NCBI GenBank assembly: GCA_015499985.1
Contig: JAAAUF010001035.1
Span: 2,722 to 13,658, forward strand
Length of the DNA stretch: 10,937 nucleotides
Direction of reading: 5' to 3'
Origin: Haplosporangium gracile
Taxonomy: Eukaryota; Mortierellomycota; Mortierellomycetes; Mortierellales; Mortierellaceae
Part shown: positions 1 through 9,200 of the stretch, one piece after another
Layout: every line of letters starts with the position of its first letter
Position numbering within the stretch: the first letter of the stretch is position 1
Position numbers and translations under genes: made by a program
The notes under the pieces: model-generated
Databases searched by the model: none
What the model saw: the letters and a program-made list of their open reading frames with translations, nothing else
Told to the model about the DNA's origin: nothing

Positions 1-2
1 TT

Positions 3-2935
3 AAGCCCAGTCAACTTCGTGCCTGTTCAACCAGCAGCAGTTTCCTTCGATACGGACCTAATGGACACGAGCCTCAGGAGAACTGGGTCTCGTATGAAAA
101 GTTTTATCACTCTGAGCTGGGTCGGACTGCTCGTCGACACACAGGACTTGCCTATGACCGTAGGATGCTCTTGCACAAATGCCAGTGTAACACCAACCCG
201 GAGGAACGCCACCACCCAGAGCAGCCAGAGCGTCTGGTCGAGATTTTGGGGCAGTTCCAAAAGAATGGTATGCTGAGCCTGGTCAAGTGGATCCAAGGAC
301 GGGAGGCGACCATCGAGGAGCTGATTGCGGCCCATACCGACACTCATGTCCGGAACTACTGTTGTACAGCCGCTCAAAACCGACAGTATGCTTTGGAGAA
401 TGGACTCGAAGACTCAGGACTGCAGATGGAGGACGAAATTGAGGAAGACATTGATGCACAGGCTGAGGATGAAGGTGAAGAAGGAGACGAGGAGGAAGAG
501 GACAAGGAAGTCGAAGTTGTCAAGAAGCCTGCCAAGCGTGGACGACCAAGAAAGGGATCGAGAGGAAACATTCTGGTTCCTACGACGAGGTCTAGTGCAG
601 CGAGCGCACCAACTGTGACAGGGGCGCTGACAGCCGAACCCGCCTATGAGGATACTGATATGGCCCCGGCAGGATCACCGACGGACGGTACGGCCAAGGA
701 CAAAGACAAGGATGCGATGGAAGTAGATCTGCATTCGCCAGCCCTTGGGCGCAGACGCTCCAGCATGCGAGGATCGGCTGTCAGGATGTCGTCTCTCGTC
801 AGCATGTCCTCGACACTATATGCCCAACGGGAGGAGGATATGGTGCCCGATGACATCAAGGCGGCAGCACTGGCACCTGAGGACGATGATGACGATGACG
901 ACAAACCAGACCAGGTCGGTCCTCCTCCTAGTGAGGCTGCTCTGGCTGTTGCCGGTGGTATGGATCCGTCTCTGGCGAGTCAGCTGCCCCAAAGGATACC
1001 CAAATTAGAGGAGCGGGACGAGAACAAGCCGGCGATCTCCCTTTTACCAGGCGAGAAGCGCATTTCTCCCCTGGATGTCGATGTCGATGTCGATGTCGAT
1101 GTTGAGACCGAGGCTGCAGATGAGGTAACTACAGAGAAGCCAAAACTCGAGGCCGGAATCTTGGCGGCGAATGTCATTGACGGCGAGAGGCGGACGTCAC
1201 GGAGTATGCAGGGACAAACTGGAGCTGTGGCCACACAGGAAGTCGCAGACACATCAGCAGCCAAAGAGTCGGTGGCGGAATCTGCACCTGCGGAAATGGC
1301 GGATGTTGCAGAGACTGATGCCAAAGATGACGAGAAGGATTCTCAGGACAAGTCGGGTGACAAGTCGGGACAGAAGGATTCAAAGGCGATTACAAAGAAG
1401 AAGGGCCACCAAACTGTCTCTCCTGCACCTATGCCGACCGGTGACTCTGTCATTATCCGACCCCCAGGGCTCACGTTCACCATGAGTTGTGGGCAGCTGG
1501 GTATTGCTGTCGACACGACCTGGAACCCGTTCCACTCCAGCACGGCGGCCAAGGTGGCGGCAGGATCTCTGATCACGTTAGTCGACCAGGTTGTGACGGG
1601 ACGGTGCAAGAACGGCTTTGCAATCATTCGACCTCCAGGACATCATGCTGAAGAGGATGAGGCCATGTAAGTTGCACATTTTGTCCTTTGCTGTTAAAAC
1701 CGATCGTCACTCTACATGAGATGACGATTAACTTGGCTCTGTTTTATTTATTGGTTAATGTAGGGGATTCTGTTTCTTCAACAATGTTGGAGTTGCTGTG
1801 AATTTGACCTTGTCGAGGTATCCGCTGACCGTGCAAAAGATTCTCATTATCGATTGGGATGTTCAGTAAGTCATTTGGCTACATGTACTTCTGTATAAGT
1901 TCATTGTCACTTGTAGCGCGCCAATGCAACTTTGTTTTTGCATTCTCTAATACATATCCTATGTCATGTAATAACAATAGCCACGGAAACGGCACGCAGC
2001 AAATCTTTTACGAAAATCCTAACGTCTTGTATATATCACTCCATCGTTGGGACAACGGTCATTTCTATCCCTTCACTGGTGCACCCGACGAGTGTGGTGA
2101 AGAAGCTGGCGAGGGCACTAATGTCAACATTGCCTGGTCTTCCTATGGCAGAGGTAAGGCCTTTCGTTACGTTTGTTTGTTAATACGGGGCTCGGTGGCT
2201 TTATAAATTTGAATTAACACTGAATCGTCATTCTTGGATGAAACTAGGTCAAGCGATGGGAGATGTGGAGTATATTGCGGCGTTTTGGTATGTCCTACTG
2301 CCTATTGCAAGGCAGTTCGGGCCAGATTTGGTAATGGTCTCTGCTGGGTTCGATGCAGCTGACGGACACGCCGCCAATGTAAGCTATGATTCTACTTGCA
2401 TCTACTCTGTCAGCTTTTTGTGCTTTGTCACTTAAATGCTCAATATTTGATCGTTCAATTAATATCTTTTTTTTCGGCGTTATATCATGTGTAGATTGGT
2501 GGATACACGGTGTCGCCGCAGGGTTTCGCTATTTTGACGCGTCTGGTGCAGACATTGGCAGGAGGACGTGTGATCCTGTCGCTGGAGGGAGGGTACGAGT
2601 TTGAGCCCCTCGCCCTGTCGGCAACAGCATGTCTGGAAGAGCTCTTACCACATTCACTCCTCCCCGCCACAGCGCCCACACGCGCGTTCCCCTTTGCTTC
2701 GTTCCAGGGGACGTTAAACAGTGTAAAACCCAATGCGATGGCCGTCTCATCCTTGCACCAGGTATTGAAGTATCAACAAAAGTACTGGAATTTCCCGGCC
2801 GAGGTGTTGAACCCTAGTTTCCGGTTCCAGTTGCCCGCTGAGTGGAAGGCGAGTAATAGCCTTGCGACGCGGCCGAGGAGGGAGAGGAATACGCGGAGGA
2901 AGGGTGCTGCTGCAGCTGCTACAGCTGCTGAATAA
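3..2935 (+). CDS. Class II (animal class IIa-like) histone deacetylase, 5' partial, five exons
   Basis: Zinc-dependent lysine deacetylase, expected to act on histone tails in the nucleus. My model joins 3-1666, 1764-1865, 1981-2153, 2248-2378 and 2495-2935, giving 836 residues with no upstream stop or ATG in frame, so the start is outside the window; the ATG at 165 lies inside the domain. The domain opens at TGLAYD (residues 47-52). Catalytic landmarks are PPGHHAEE (H547, H548), DWDVHHGNGT (zinc ligands D587, H589), [10 protein letters not shown] (D682) and LEGGY (Y724). Junctions reconstruct GFCFFNN, HHGNGT and MGDVEY exactly. C60, C62, H71 and C496 match the class IIa structural zinc site. 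The tail after the domain has the class IIa-like [10 protein letters not shown]...KYW segment, not an Arb2 domain, and ends in a basic Arg/Lys patch. About 340 extra residues sit inside the domain. An active enzyme is inferred from the retained Tyr. Confidence 0.95.
390..1467 (+). other. Low-complexity insertion inside the deacetylase domain, with acidic block and AT-hook
   Basis: The conserved domain runs to about residue 130 (AAQNRQ) and resumes near residue 489 ([10 protein letters not shown]). Animal class IIa enzymes have only a few tens of residues between these points. The insert contains, in order, a Glu/Asp-rich block (about residues 140-172), a canonical AT-hook RGRPRKG at 179-185 (nt 537-557) in a Lys/Arg-rich setting, a basophilic-kinase-like RRRSS at 250-254, an Asp run, an Asp-Val repeat, and Ala/Glu/Lys-rich sequence. 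It is open for over 1 kb in the gene's frame, which supports coding. I infer a surface disordered loop that could tether the enzyme to AT-rich DNA. Confidence 0.85.
1074..1103 (+). repeat. Hexanucleotide repeat GATGTC x5 encoding Asp-Val repeats
   Basis: Four exact GATGTC units are followed by one GATGTT unit, in frame with the deacetylase, giving (DV)5. It lies within the low-complexity insertion and looks slippage-prone, so its copy number may vary between strains. Confidence 0.9.
1667..1763 (+). other. Intron 1 of the deacetylase gene
   Basis: The donor GTAAGT follows ...GCC AT and the acceptor TAG precedes GGGATTC. Splicing restores Met and continues GFCFFNN, a family motif. The intron is 97 nt, with a TTAAC branch-like site near 1728. 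Retention would stop translation at once (TAA). Confidence 0.95.
1866..1980 (+). other. Intron 2 of the deacetylase gene
   Basis: The donor GTAAGT follows GAT GTT CA and the acceptor ATAG precedes CCACGG. The junction rebuilds the first His of DVHHGNGT, which is a zinc ligand. The intron is 115 nt, with a CTAAT branch-like site at 1947-1951. Confidence 0.95.
2154..2247 (+). other. Intron 3 of the deacetylase gene
   Basis: The donor GTAAGG and acceptor CTAG are 94 nt apart. Joining gives ...[12 protein letters not shown], matching the class II consensus, with a TTAAC branch-like site about 35 nt before the acceptor. Confidence 0.93.
2379..2494 (+). other. Intron 4 of the deacetylase gene
   Basis: The phase 0 donor GTAAGC follows the Asn codon of DGHAAN and the acceptor GTAG precedes IGGYTVS. 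The intron is 116 nt with a T-rich tract upstream of the acceptor. Confidence 0.93.
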
Positions 2936-3048
2936 GAAAGAAAACGAATACTTGCTTGCCCTGCTTGTTTTTGTTTTTGTCTCTCTCGTCATAATTATTA
3001 TTATTTCTTGTTTTTGGCTAGGTTAGAACTCGTGAAGAGAGTAATGCA

Positions 3049-3054
3049 TTTATT
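3049..3054 (-). terminator. Candidate polyadenylation signal of the formin gene (AATAAA)
   Basis: AATAAA on the minus strand lies about 190 nt past the formin stop. A hexamer in AT-rich DNA is weak evidence by itself. Confidence 0.4.
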
Positions 3055-3202
3055 TCAAACAAATCGACTAGAGAAAATAATGATAAAAAATGAAAAAAAT
3101 AATAATGGCAAGACAGTTGTTGTACAAGGGTTTTCAAAACACAAAACGCGGAAAAAAAAAGGATGAGATGAATGAAAAGGAAAGCAAGGTGAAAGTAAAA
3201 GT

Positions 3203-3208
3203 AATAAA
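3203..3208 (+). terminator. Candidate polyadenylation signal of the deacetylase gene (AATAAA)
   Basis: AATAAA on the plus strand lies about 270 nt past the deacetylase stop, in an A-rich stretch. If used, this transcript would run to the formin stop region and overlap the formin 3' end. Confidence 0.3.
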
Positions 3209-3242
3209 AAAAATAGCGAAGCTAAGAAAAAAGAAAGAAAGA

Positions 3243-6200
3243 TTAAAGTCCGGCAAAGGCGCTCCTGGAAGCCAAGCCGGACACGGAAGAAGTCGTCGAT
3301 TTAGACGATGATCCAGCAGGAGTATTGTTAGATTTCGTTCTAGTTGTTGATATTGTGGCGGTTGAAGAGGAGGATGTATTGTTCGAGCGTTTGGCGAAAG
3401 AGGCAGCCTGTCGTCGCTGTTTAATCAGCTGGTCCTCGTTCTGGAGATGGGCTTCCCGGAAGTGGCGGAAGAACTCATGTAGGACCGCGAACATCTCTTC
3501 TGGGGACTTACGGGGTCCCGTCAGCATCCTGCTCACCATCTGCTGCTGCTGCTGTAGTTGCTGTTGCTGTTGAGTAGTTGTAGTAGTGGCACCTGAGGAG
3601 GAAAAGTCGTCGACGTCTTCGGCAGATTTCTCTCCAAAGTAGATGGCTGTCGCTCGCCAGCTATGGTCGAGGAGCTCGACCTGATCAACAAGGTTGTCGA
3701 ACCGTGACTGAGCGTCCTTCAAGAACTTGTCAAGTTTCACAAGAACCTGACGTCCGTTCTTGATGTCCATCGCTTGCTCCTCGGCTTGCTCTTTCCGAGT
3801 CTTCTCTTGCTCCTCCGCGCTTTCACCTTCCTCACTTTCTTCTTGTCCGTTGTCACCGATGGTGACACTCTTCAAGGACAGTAACTTGGAGGCGGCCCCC
3901 TCCATAGCCTCAACCTTGCGCTCCAATTTCTCTCTGAAGGCTCGCAGTTTACGAATAGCCTTCTGATGATCGACAACCTGGTCCAGAATCTCCTTGGTCC
4001 GGTACTGCTCCAGCTTGGACAAGAATGCAAAGTGGTCTGGCAGGTTCAAGAGCTCCGGGTTGGTGTTAGCGACCATATTGGCAAGGTAATGCATCAAATT
4101 CGACTTGTTGTCAAGACTGCGCACGTCCCTCAGTTTGAGAAGACTGTTCAGCCGAAATCCAGCCGCGCCCTGTTGTTGAAGTTGGGCTGGAGAGCGATGA
4201 AACTGTTGGTGGAGGTCGTTATGTGAATGTGTGTGAGCTAATGGATGAATAGAAGGTGGAAGGGGTCTTGGGAGAAAAGTTGTTGATTGAGAGAGTTTGC
4301 TGGCAGACCCTGGTGGCGGTGGTGGCGGTGGGATGCCAGAGCCAGACATAAGGGGCGGTGGTGGTGGAATTCCGGATCCGGACATGGGTGGAGGAGGAGG
4401 TGGTGGTGGAATTCCAAATCCGGACATGGGTGGAGGAGGAGGTGGCGGTGGGATTCCAGATTCAGACATGGGTGGTGGCGGTGGTGAAGGAGAAATACCA
4501 GATCCAGACACAGCGGGTGGAGGAGGTGGAGGAGGAGGAGGAGGAGGGATACCAGATCCAATCTTCCCAGAGACATTCATATTGGGCATAGATCTTGCAG
4601 GGTGCAACGTCCTCACTGGTGCAGATGCAGGATGGGCTGAGGAGAGCATATGCGTCTGCTGATGCCAGGATGGCTTCTTGCGCCCATAGATTGTGTTCAA
4701 CATATTGCCGACCTTCAATACGCCCAGGAACAAGACCTTGAGGTTCTCGTTCATCCTCAGCGCGTCACATCCTTCAACCAGCTCGCGGACCTGCGTCTCG
4801 GTCGATGATAGATCGGTATCGAACCGAAGCATGCAGATCGCTGCAAATATGTAATCGTCAATTAATAGAGGGTCTTCCTCCACTGCTGCTGATGTAGCTG
4901 ATGCAGATGCAGCAGATGCAGATGCAAGTCCACCAGCGCCTCCTCCCGATTGTGAGCTCAGTTTCGCCAACGCTCCCGATTTTCCAAGACCTTTCAAATT
5001 CAGCGATGCGAAACCTCCCTTCAAGATTGAATTCGGACCCTTAGCCCACTGTAAGTTCTCGCTAGGTACCGCTGGTTCAGGCAAGGGCTTGAAGACAGGT
5101 TTAGACATTGCGTACATGAACCTCTCCGACATGCCAAGCTTCTGAATAGCCTCAGTCTCGTTGGTCAAGAAATCGGCCTTGTTCTGACGCTGGTAGATAT
5201 CTAAAAGTTTTCGCTCCTTCTCATTCGGCAACAGGGGTTCCAAAGTCAACAAATCGTCCAAGTTCAAGTGCTGCTGGTAAACGACAGGAGTCTCGGATCG
5301 AGAACTGAAGTACGATCCTGTCGAAGGATTAGTGACCGTGGCCGAGAGTGTCGGGGACGGCGGCGTGGATGAGATGGACGCGAACAAGGGATGAGCAGCT
5401 ATAATCGATAACAGTGAGGGCTGAGAAGTAGGAGGAGGAGGAGGAGGAGGAAGAGTCATTGGAGGAAGGGTCGTCACGGAGTGGTTTGAAGTTGGTGGCG
5501 TAAACATCGAGACCGGTTTGATAGGAGGAGAATCGCTGGACATAGACGGACTTGGAAAAATCGAGCTGGTTGGCCGAGAAACCATGGGGCTGTTATGGGC
5601 ACTCGAATGAACCACTGCGGGACTGGTGACGATTCGCCTGTGGCTACTGTTAGAGAGACTTGACAGGGAATGGGGCGAAGGAGACTTCTGCAACGTCGAC
5701 TGGGATGACAAGGCGGTTGAGGCAGAAGAGGTAGACGAAAAGGAGGGAGGGGGTGATGGTGGAGCGTTGATGTCGAGGGCGAGAACCATGGACCGCAGGG
5801 CATCAAAGGATTCGTATCTCTTCATGAGTCGCGACAGTCCAATGGAGACGTTGGTCGCCCTCCGGACCTCCAGCAAGGTCACTTCCTTCGGCTTTACCCT
5901 AGAACCGAAAAGGAGAGAAAGAGAGGGCGACAAGGGAAAGAGGCCGGATGGTGGCTCATAATTAATAAAACGCTCCACGTTTCAGAATCTCCGACAACGG
6001 ATGGTGTGGTCGTACAGGCAGTTGCAAAGAATAGGTAGGACAGAGAGTTATGAGCTGGTATAGAGCTTACATTTTTGCTTGAGCATTGGCTTCCTTGGCC
6101 TTGAGTCGCTTCTGCTCCTCTACAGGGTCAATACAGAACATCTCTATTTGTGGCAAAATGAAAGTACATGGTAAATGAACGCCCATTAGTATATTTTGAT

Positions 6201-9200
6201 TCTCCGCCGGAATGCAATTTCTTGCTTGGCAAGGTCCAAAGAGACAAAAAAAACGCAGTAAAAGGAGGAAGGATTTTTCAGTACCTTCGAACTTCTGAAA
6301 GTCCATCTTGATGGCAAGTGGGGGTGCAATTGGTCCAGATCCACTCTCTTGATGTGGTCCTGAAGGCCCATCCAATGGTCCCTCTGGCTGTCCATGTAGG
6401 TAGCCATGACTGGACTCTTCAGCTCCTGGCGACGCATCATCCATAGCACCGCCTTCAGTAAGAACATACTGATCCAATCCCTTCGAGTCCTCAAGACTCA
6501 TAAACCCAGGAGACTTGAGCGACGTCGGGGTGTTAGGAACCGTCGAGGCCTGACGGATATGACCTGATGGGTTGTGATGGCCGTGCCCATGGTGGTGCCG
6601 ATGTCGACTATGATGATGATAATGGTCTGTATCAAAGACAGTCTGAGAAATATCTCCGTGAGAAAGGGCATCCCAGCGGAGAACATGACGAGCAATAATG
6701 CTGCGACTAGGTGTAAGGGGTGCTGTTAAGCTTGGTCCATGTCCTAGTGGATGTGAATCAAGTGTCGGCATGATAGAGGTAGAGATCTGAAGTGGTGTTC
6801 GAGGGCCGTTCTTCTTCAGACCGGTGGGGCCAGGGAGTGGCGGTGGTGGAGGAGGGGGAGGGATTCCCGAAGTATTGTTGACTGATGGAGTCACGACAGG
6901 GGCTAGTGCAGTTGCTGTGGCTGCTGCTGCACCGCTTGTTGAGATGAACGGTGGAGGGGGAGGCGGGGGAGGTATGTTGAAAGTTGCAGGAGGCGTCCCT
7001 ACATGACTCAATCCAGGCGCAGCGAATGGAGGTAGAGGTGGTGGACTGCTGGTGGCAATCGTCGGTAGTGATTCCTGAACCAAGGTTGGTTGCACTGTTG
7101 CGAATGGAGGAGGAGGGGGAAGGGGAGGGACAAAAGAAGAAGCAGTTGTTGTTGCTGTCGTTGTTATTATTGGTAGGAGATTGGTGGCAACTGCTTGGAT
7201 GAAAGGAGGAGGAGGTGGTGGTGTTGGGATTTTAGCGACAGCAGCTGCCGTTGATGATGGGCGGGAGGAGAGCGGAGGAGAGGTCTCATTATAATGTGGT
7301 CGAAAAGCAGGAAAGGGAAGGGGTGAGTGTGAAGAAGGAAGAGAAATTGAGACGGAAGGACTGGGTGTTAAGGGCATACTTGCTGCTGCAGGGGGAGCAC
7401 TCGAGGGGCATGGTAAATGCAAATGTGGCTCATCTGCTACTGTTCTTGCGAGGCTAGAGTCCTTGCCCTCCTTGAGCTCAAAGGAAGGGGGGCCATGCGC
7501 GAATGCGATAGTCTTTGTATCTGGGTTCGCAGGCAAGGGCATAATGGCTGCTGGTGCTGCAATACCCTCGGAAGTATTCACAGGCGAACGCTGTAATGGA
7601 TTCTCGAATGTGGCATCAGCGACTGCAAAAGGACTTGGAGGTAATGGGATCTGAGCCGCAGCAGGAGGGGAAAACAAAAGTACAAGCGAAGCTGACTCAG
7701 CCACAACGGGAGGAGGTACAAACGACGACGGTATTGGCGAAGAGGGAAGTGGTGGTAAGGAGGACCGAGCGACGTGATCTGGCTCAATGATGGATACAGG
7801 AGGCGACCCAGGAACGATGCTTGGGACCAGCACAGGGGAAATGTCTGGTGTGGGGGCCATCGACAGCTCAGTGGCCTTGGGGAGCTGGGCTTTACCGGTC
7901 TTCTCGTCATCATCTGCGCTTGGTGAACCAGTAAAAAGCGGCGTTCTTGATGGGCCAGAGTTGTTCAGTTGAATTGATTCTAATGTTGCAGAAGGTGGCG
8001 GAGTCATCAGCAACTCGCCCTCGGTTGAAGGATCAAGCCGCGTATCAATCGACCCTGCAAAGGAGATCACGGTAGGGCGCATCCTGCCCGCCATAGTCGG
8101 AGTTGTGCTCATAGACGGACTTCTCCGTTCTTGACTTTGCCCCAGCAGCGAAAATGTAGTTGCTGAAGGCAGATTACTCGCCTGTTCATAGTTCTCGTTT
8201 GGCTGTACAATTATGCTGTTGCTATCTCTGCCAAACTCCATCCCTGCAAGAACAACCGTTTCGAGTGATGAGTCGGTCTCGCTGGGATGGGAAGAAGACG
8301 ATGGAAAGAATGGCGGTAATCCAGTCGGAAGGACACTGTTGGTCTCTCCTGCTCCTTGCGACCGGCCACTTTCGTTTCTGGTTGACTTGTTGTTGCTCTG
8401 TAGTCGGCTTGCAATGTTGCTCTGGACGTCGTTGGCGGTTTTTGATGGTGAAGAGGCGCAAGACGAGTCGTATAAAGGATACAAGGAATCAACCCTGGTT
8501 CTGCTGGCTGCCTTGTTCAGTTTGAAGGTGATCGTAGGGATCGGGAGATCAAAGAAGGGATCCTGGGTGTCACTTTCACCCTCGTTGGCGTGAGAATATC
8601 CTGTTTCCTCCTCATCAGCTTCCTCGCCACTCTCGCGCCTGCTCTCGCGAAGTTTCCTCCTCCTGTTTTGTCTCTTCTTGGATTTACTAACGGGCAGATC
8701 CATGGTGAGTGTTGCTGTGGATGGCGACTGGCCCAGTACTGCTGCTGTCAGTGACGGTAAACTGATATCTGAGCAAATGGGCAGTCTTTTGTTCAGTTTG
8801 CTGTCATCCTTGTCGTTATCATGCAAGAAAACATCGTGAGCAACTGTCCGGACAAAGTGTGGCGAAACTGATCTGGAAGGTATGACAGAAGGTGAGCGAG
8901 AGGAGAATGGCGTCTGATAGCGGGACGAGAGGGGTGTGTGGTAGCGTGAGTTTGCGTTCGAATCCAATGGCGAAAGAGAAAAGGGCGTGGTCACGGCAGA
9001 AGAGGAGGTGAGCATCTGTGGATTCCGCACGACTTTTTTGAAAACTCGTCCTCGACGAATGGGTGCAGTGCTGGCGGAAGAAGAGTATTGGGCTGATGAT
9101 TGTGAGATGCTTGACATACAATCGCTCTCGCTGTCTTCTTCCGTCACCAAGAGGGATCTCCTGCGACGGTGCGAGTCGTGGCTCTGGATGGTGGAGGCTG

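Larger units (their letters stand above)
2936..3242. other. Convergent intergenic region between deacetylase and formin stops
   Basis: 307 nt of T-rich then A-rich sequence separate two facing stop codons. It must hold the 3' untranslated ends of both genes. Reading frames through it are Lys/Glu low-complexity and I see no gene. Confidence 0.8.
3410..6690 (-). other. FH2 domain interrupted by several insertions
   Basis: Conserved FH2 blocks appear in the right order but are separated by low-complexity inserts. A, residues about 1020-1125, starts with a His-rich run. B, about 1205-1369, is Ser/Pro-rich. C, about 1432-1499, is Ala/Ser/Gly-rich. D, about 1568-1738, is polyproline-rich. A smaller insert near 1925-1955 has Thr and Gln runs. 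Each sits where a loop between FH2 helices would be expected, so the fold could be kept. Domain assignment is from recognised motifs, not from a profile search. Confidence 0.88.

Noticed and set aside
165..167. ATG at 165 as the deacetylase start.
   Set aside because: The conserved segment TGLAYD lies directly upstream in the same open frame, so the real start is beyond the window.
19..618. Overlapping plus and minus frames at the left edge (for example 27-377 minus and 325-618 plus).
   Set aside because: They lie over the deacetylase domain and acidic insert in other frames and show no family motif.
3090..3311. Lys/Glu-rich plus-strand frame in the intergenic strip.
   Set aside because: It is A-rich untranslated sequence running into the antisense of the formin end; no domain is seen.
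4297..4662. Glycine-rich open frame on the plus strand with [11 protein letters not shown] repeats.
   Set aside because: It is the antisense shadow of the formin polyproline array; the formin frame is supported by flanking FH2 motifs and mixed Pro codons.
5976..5978. ATG at 5978 as a separate gene start for the last formin exon.
   Set aside because: It lies inside intron 3; splicing to 5898 joins continuous FH2 sequence instead.
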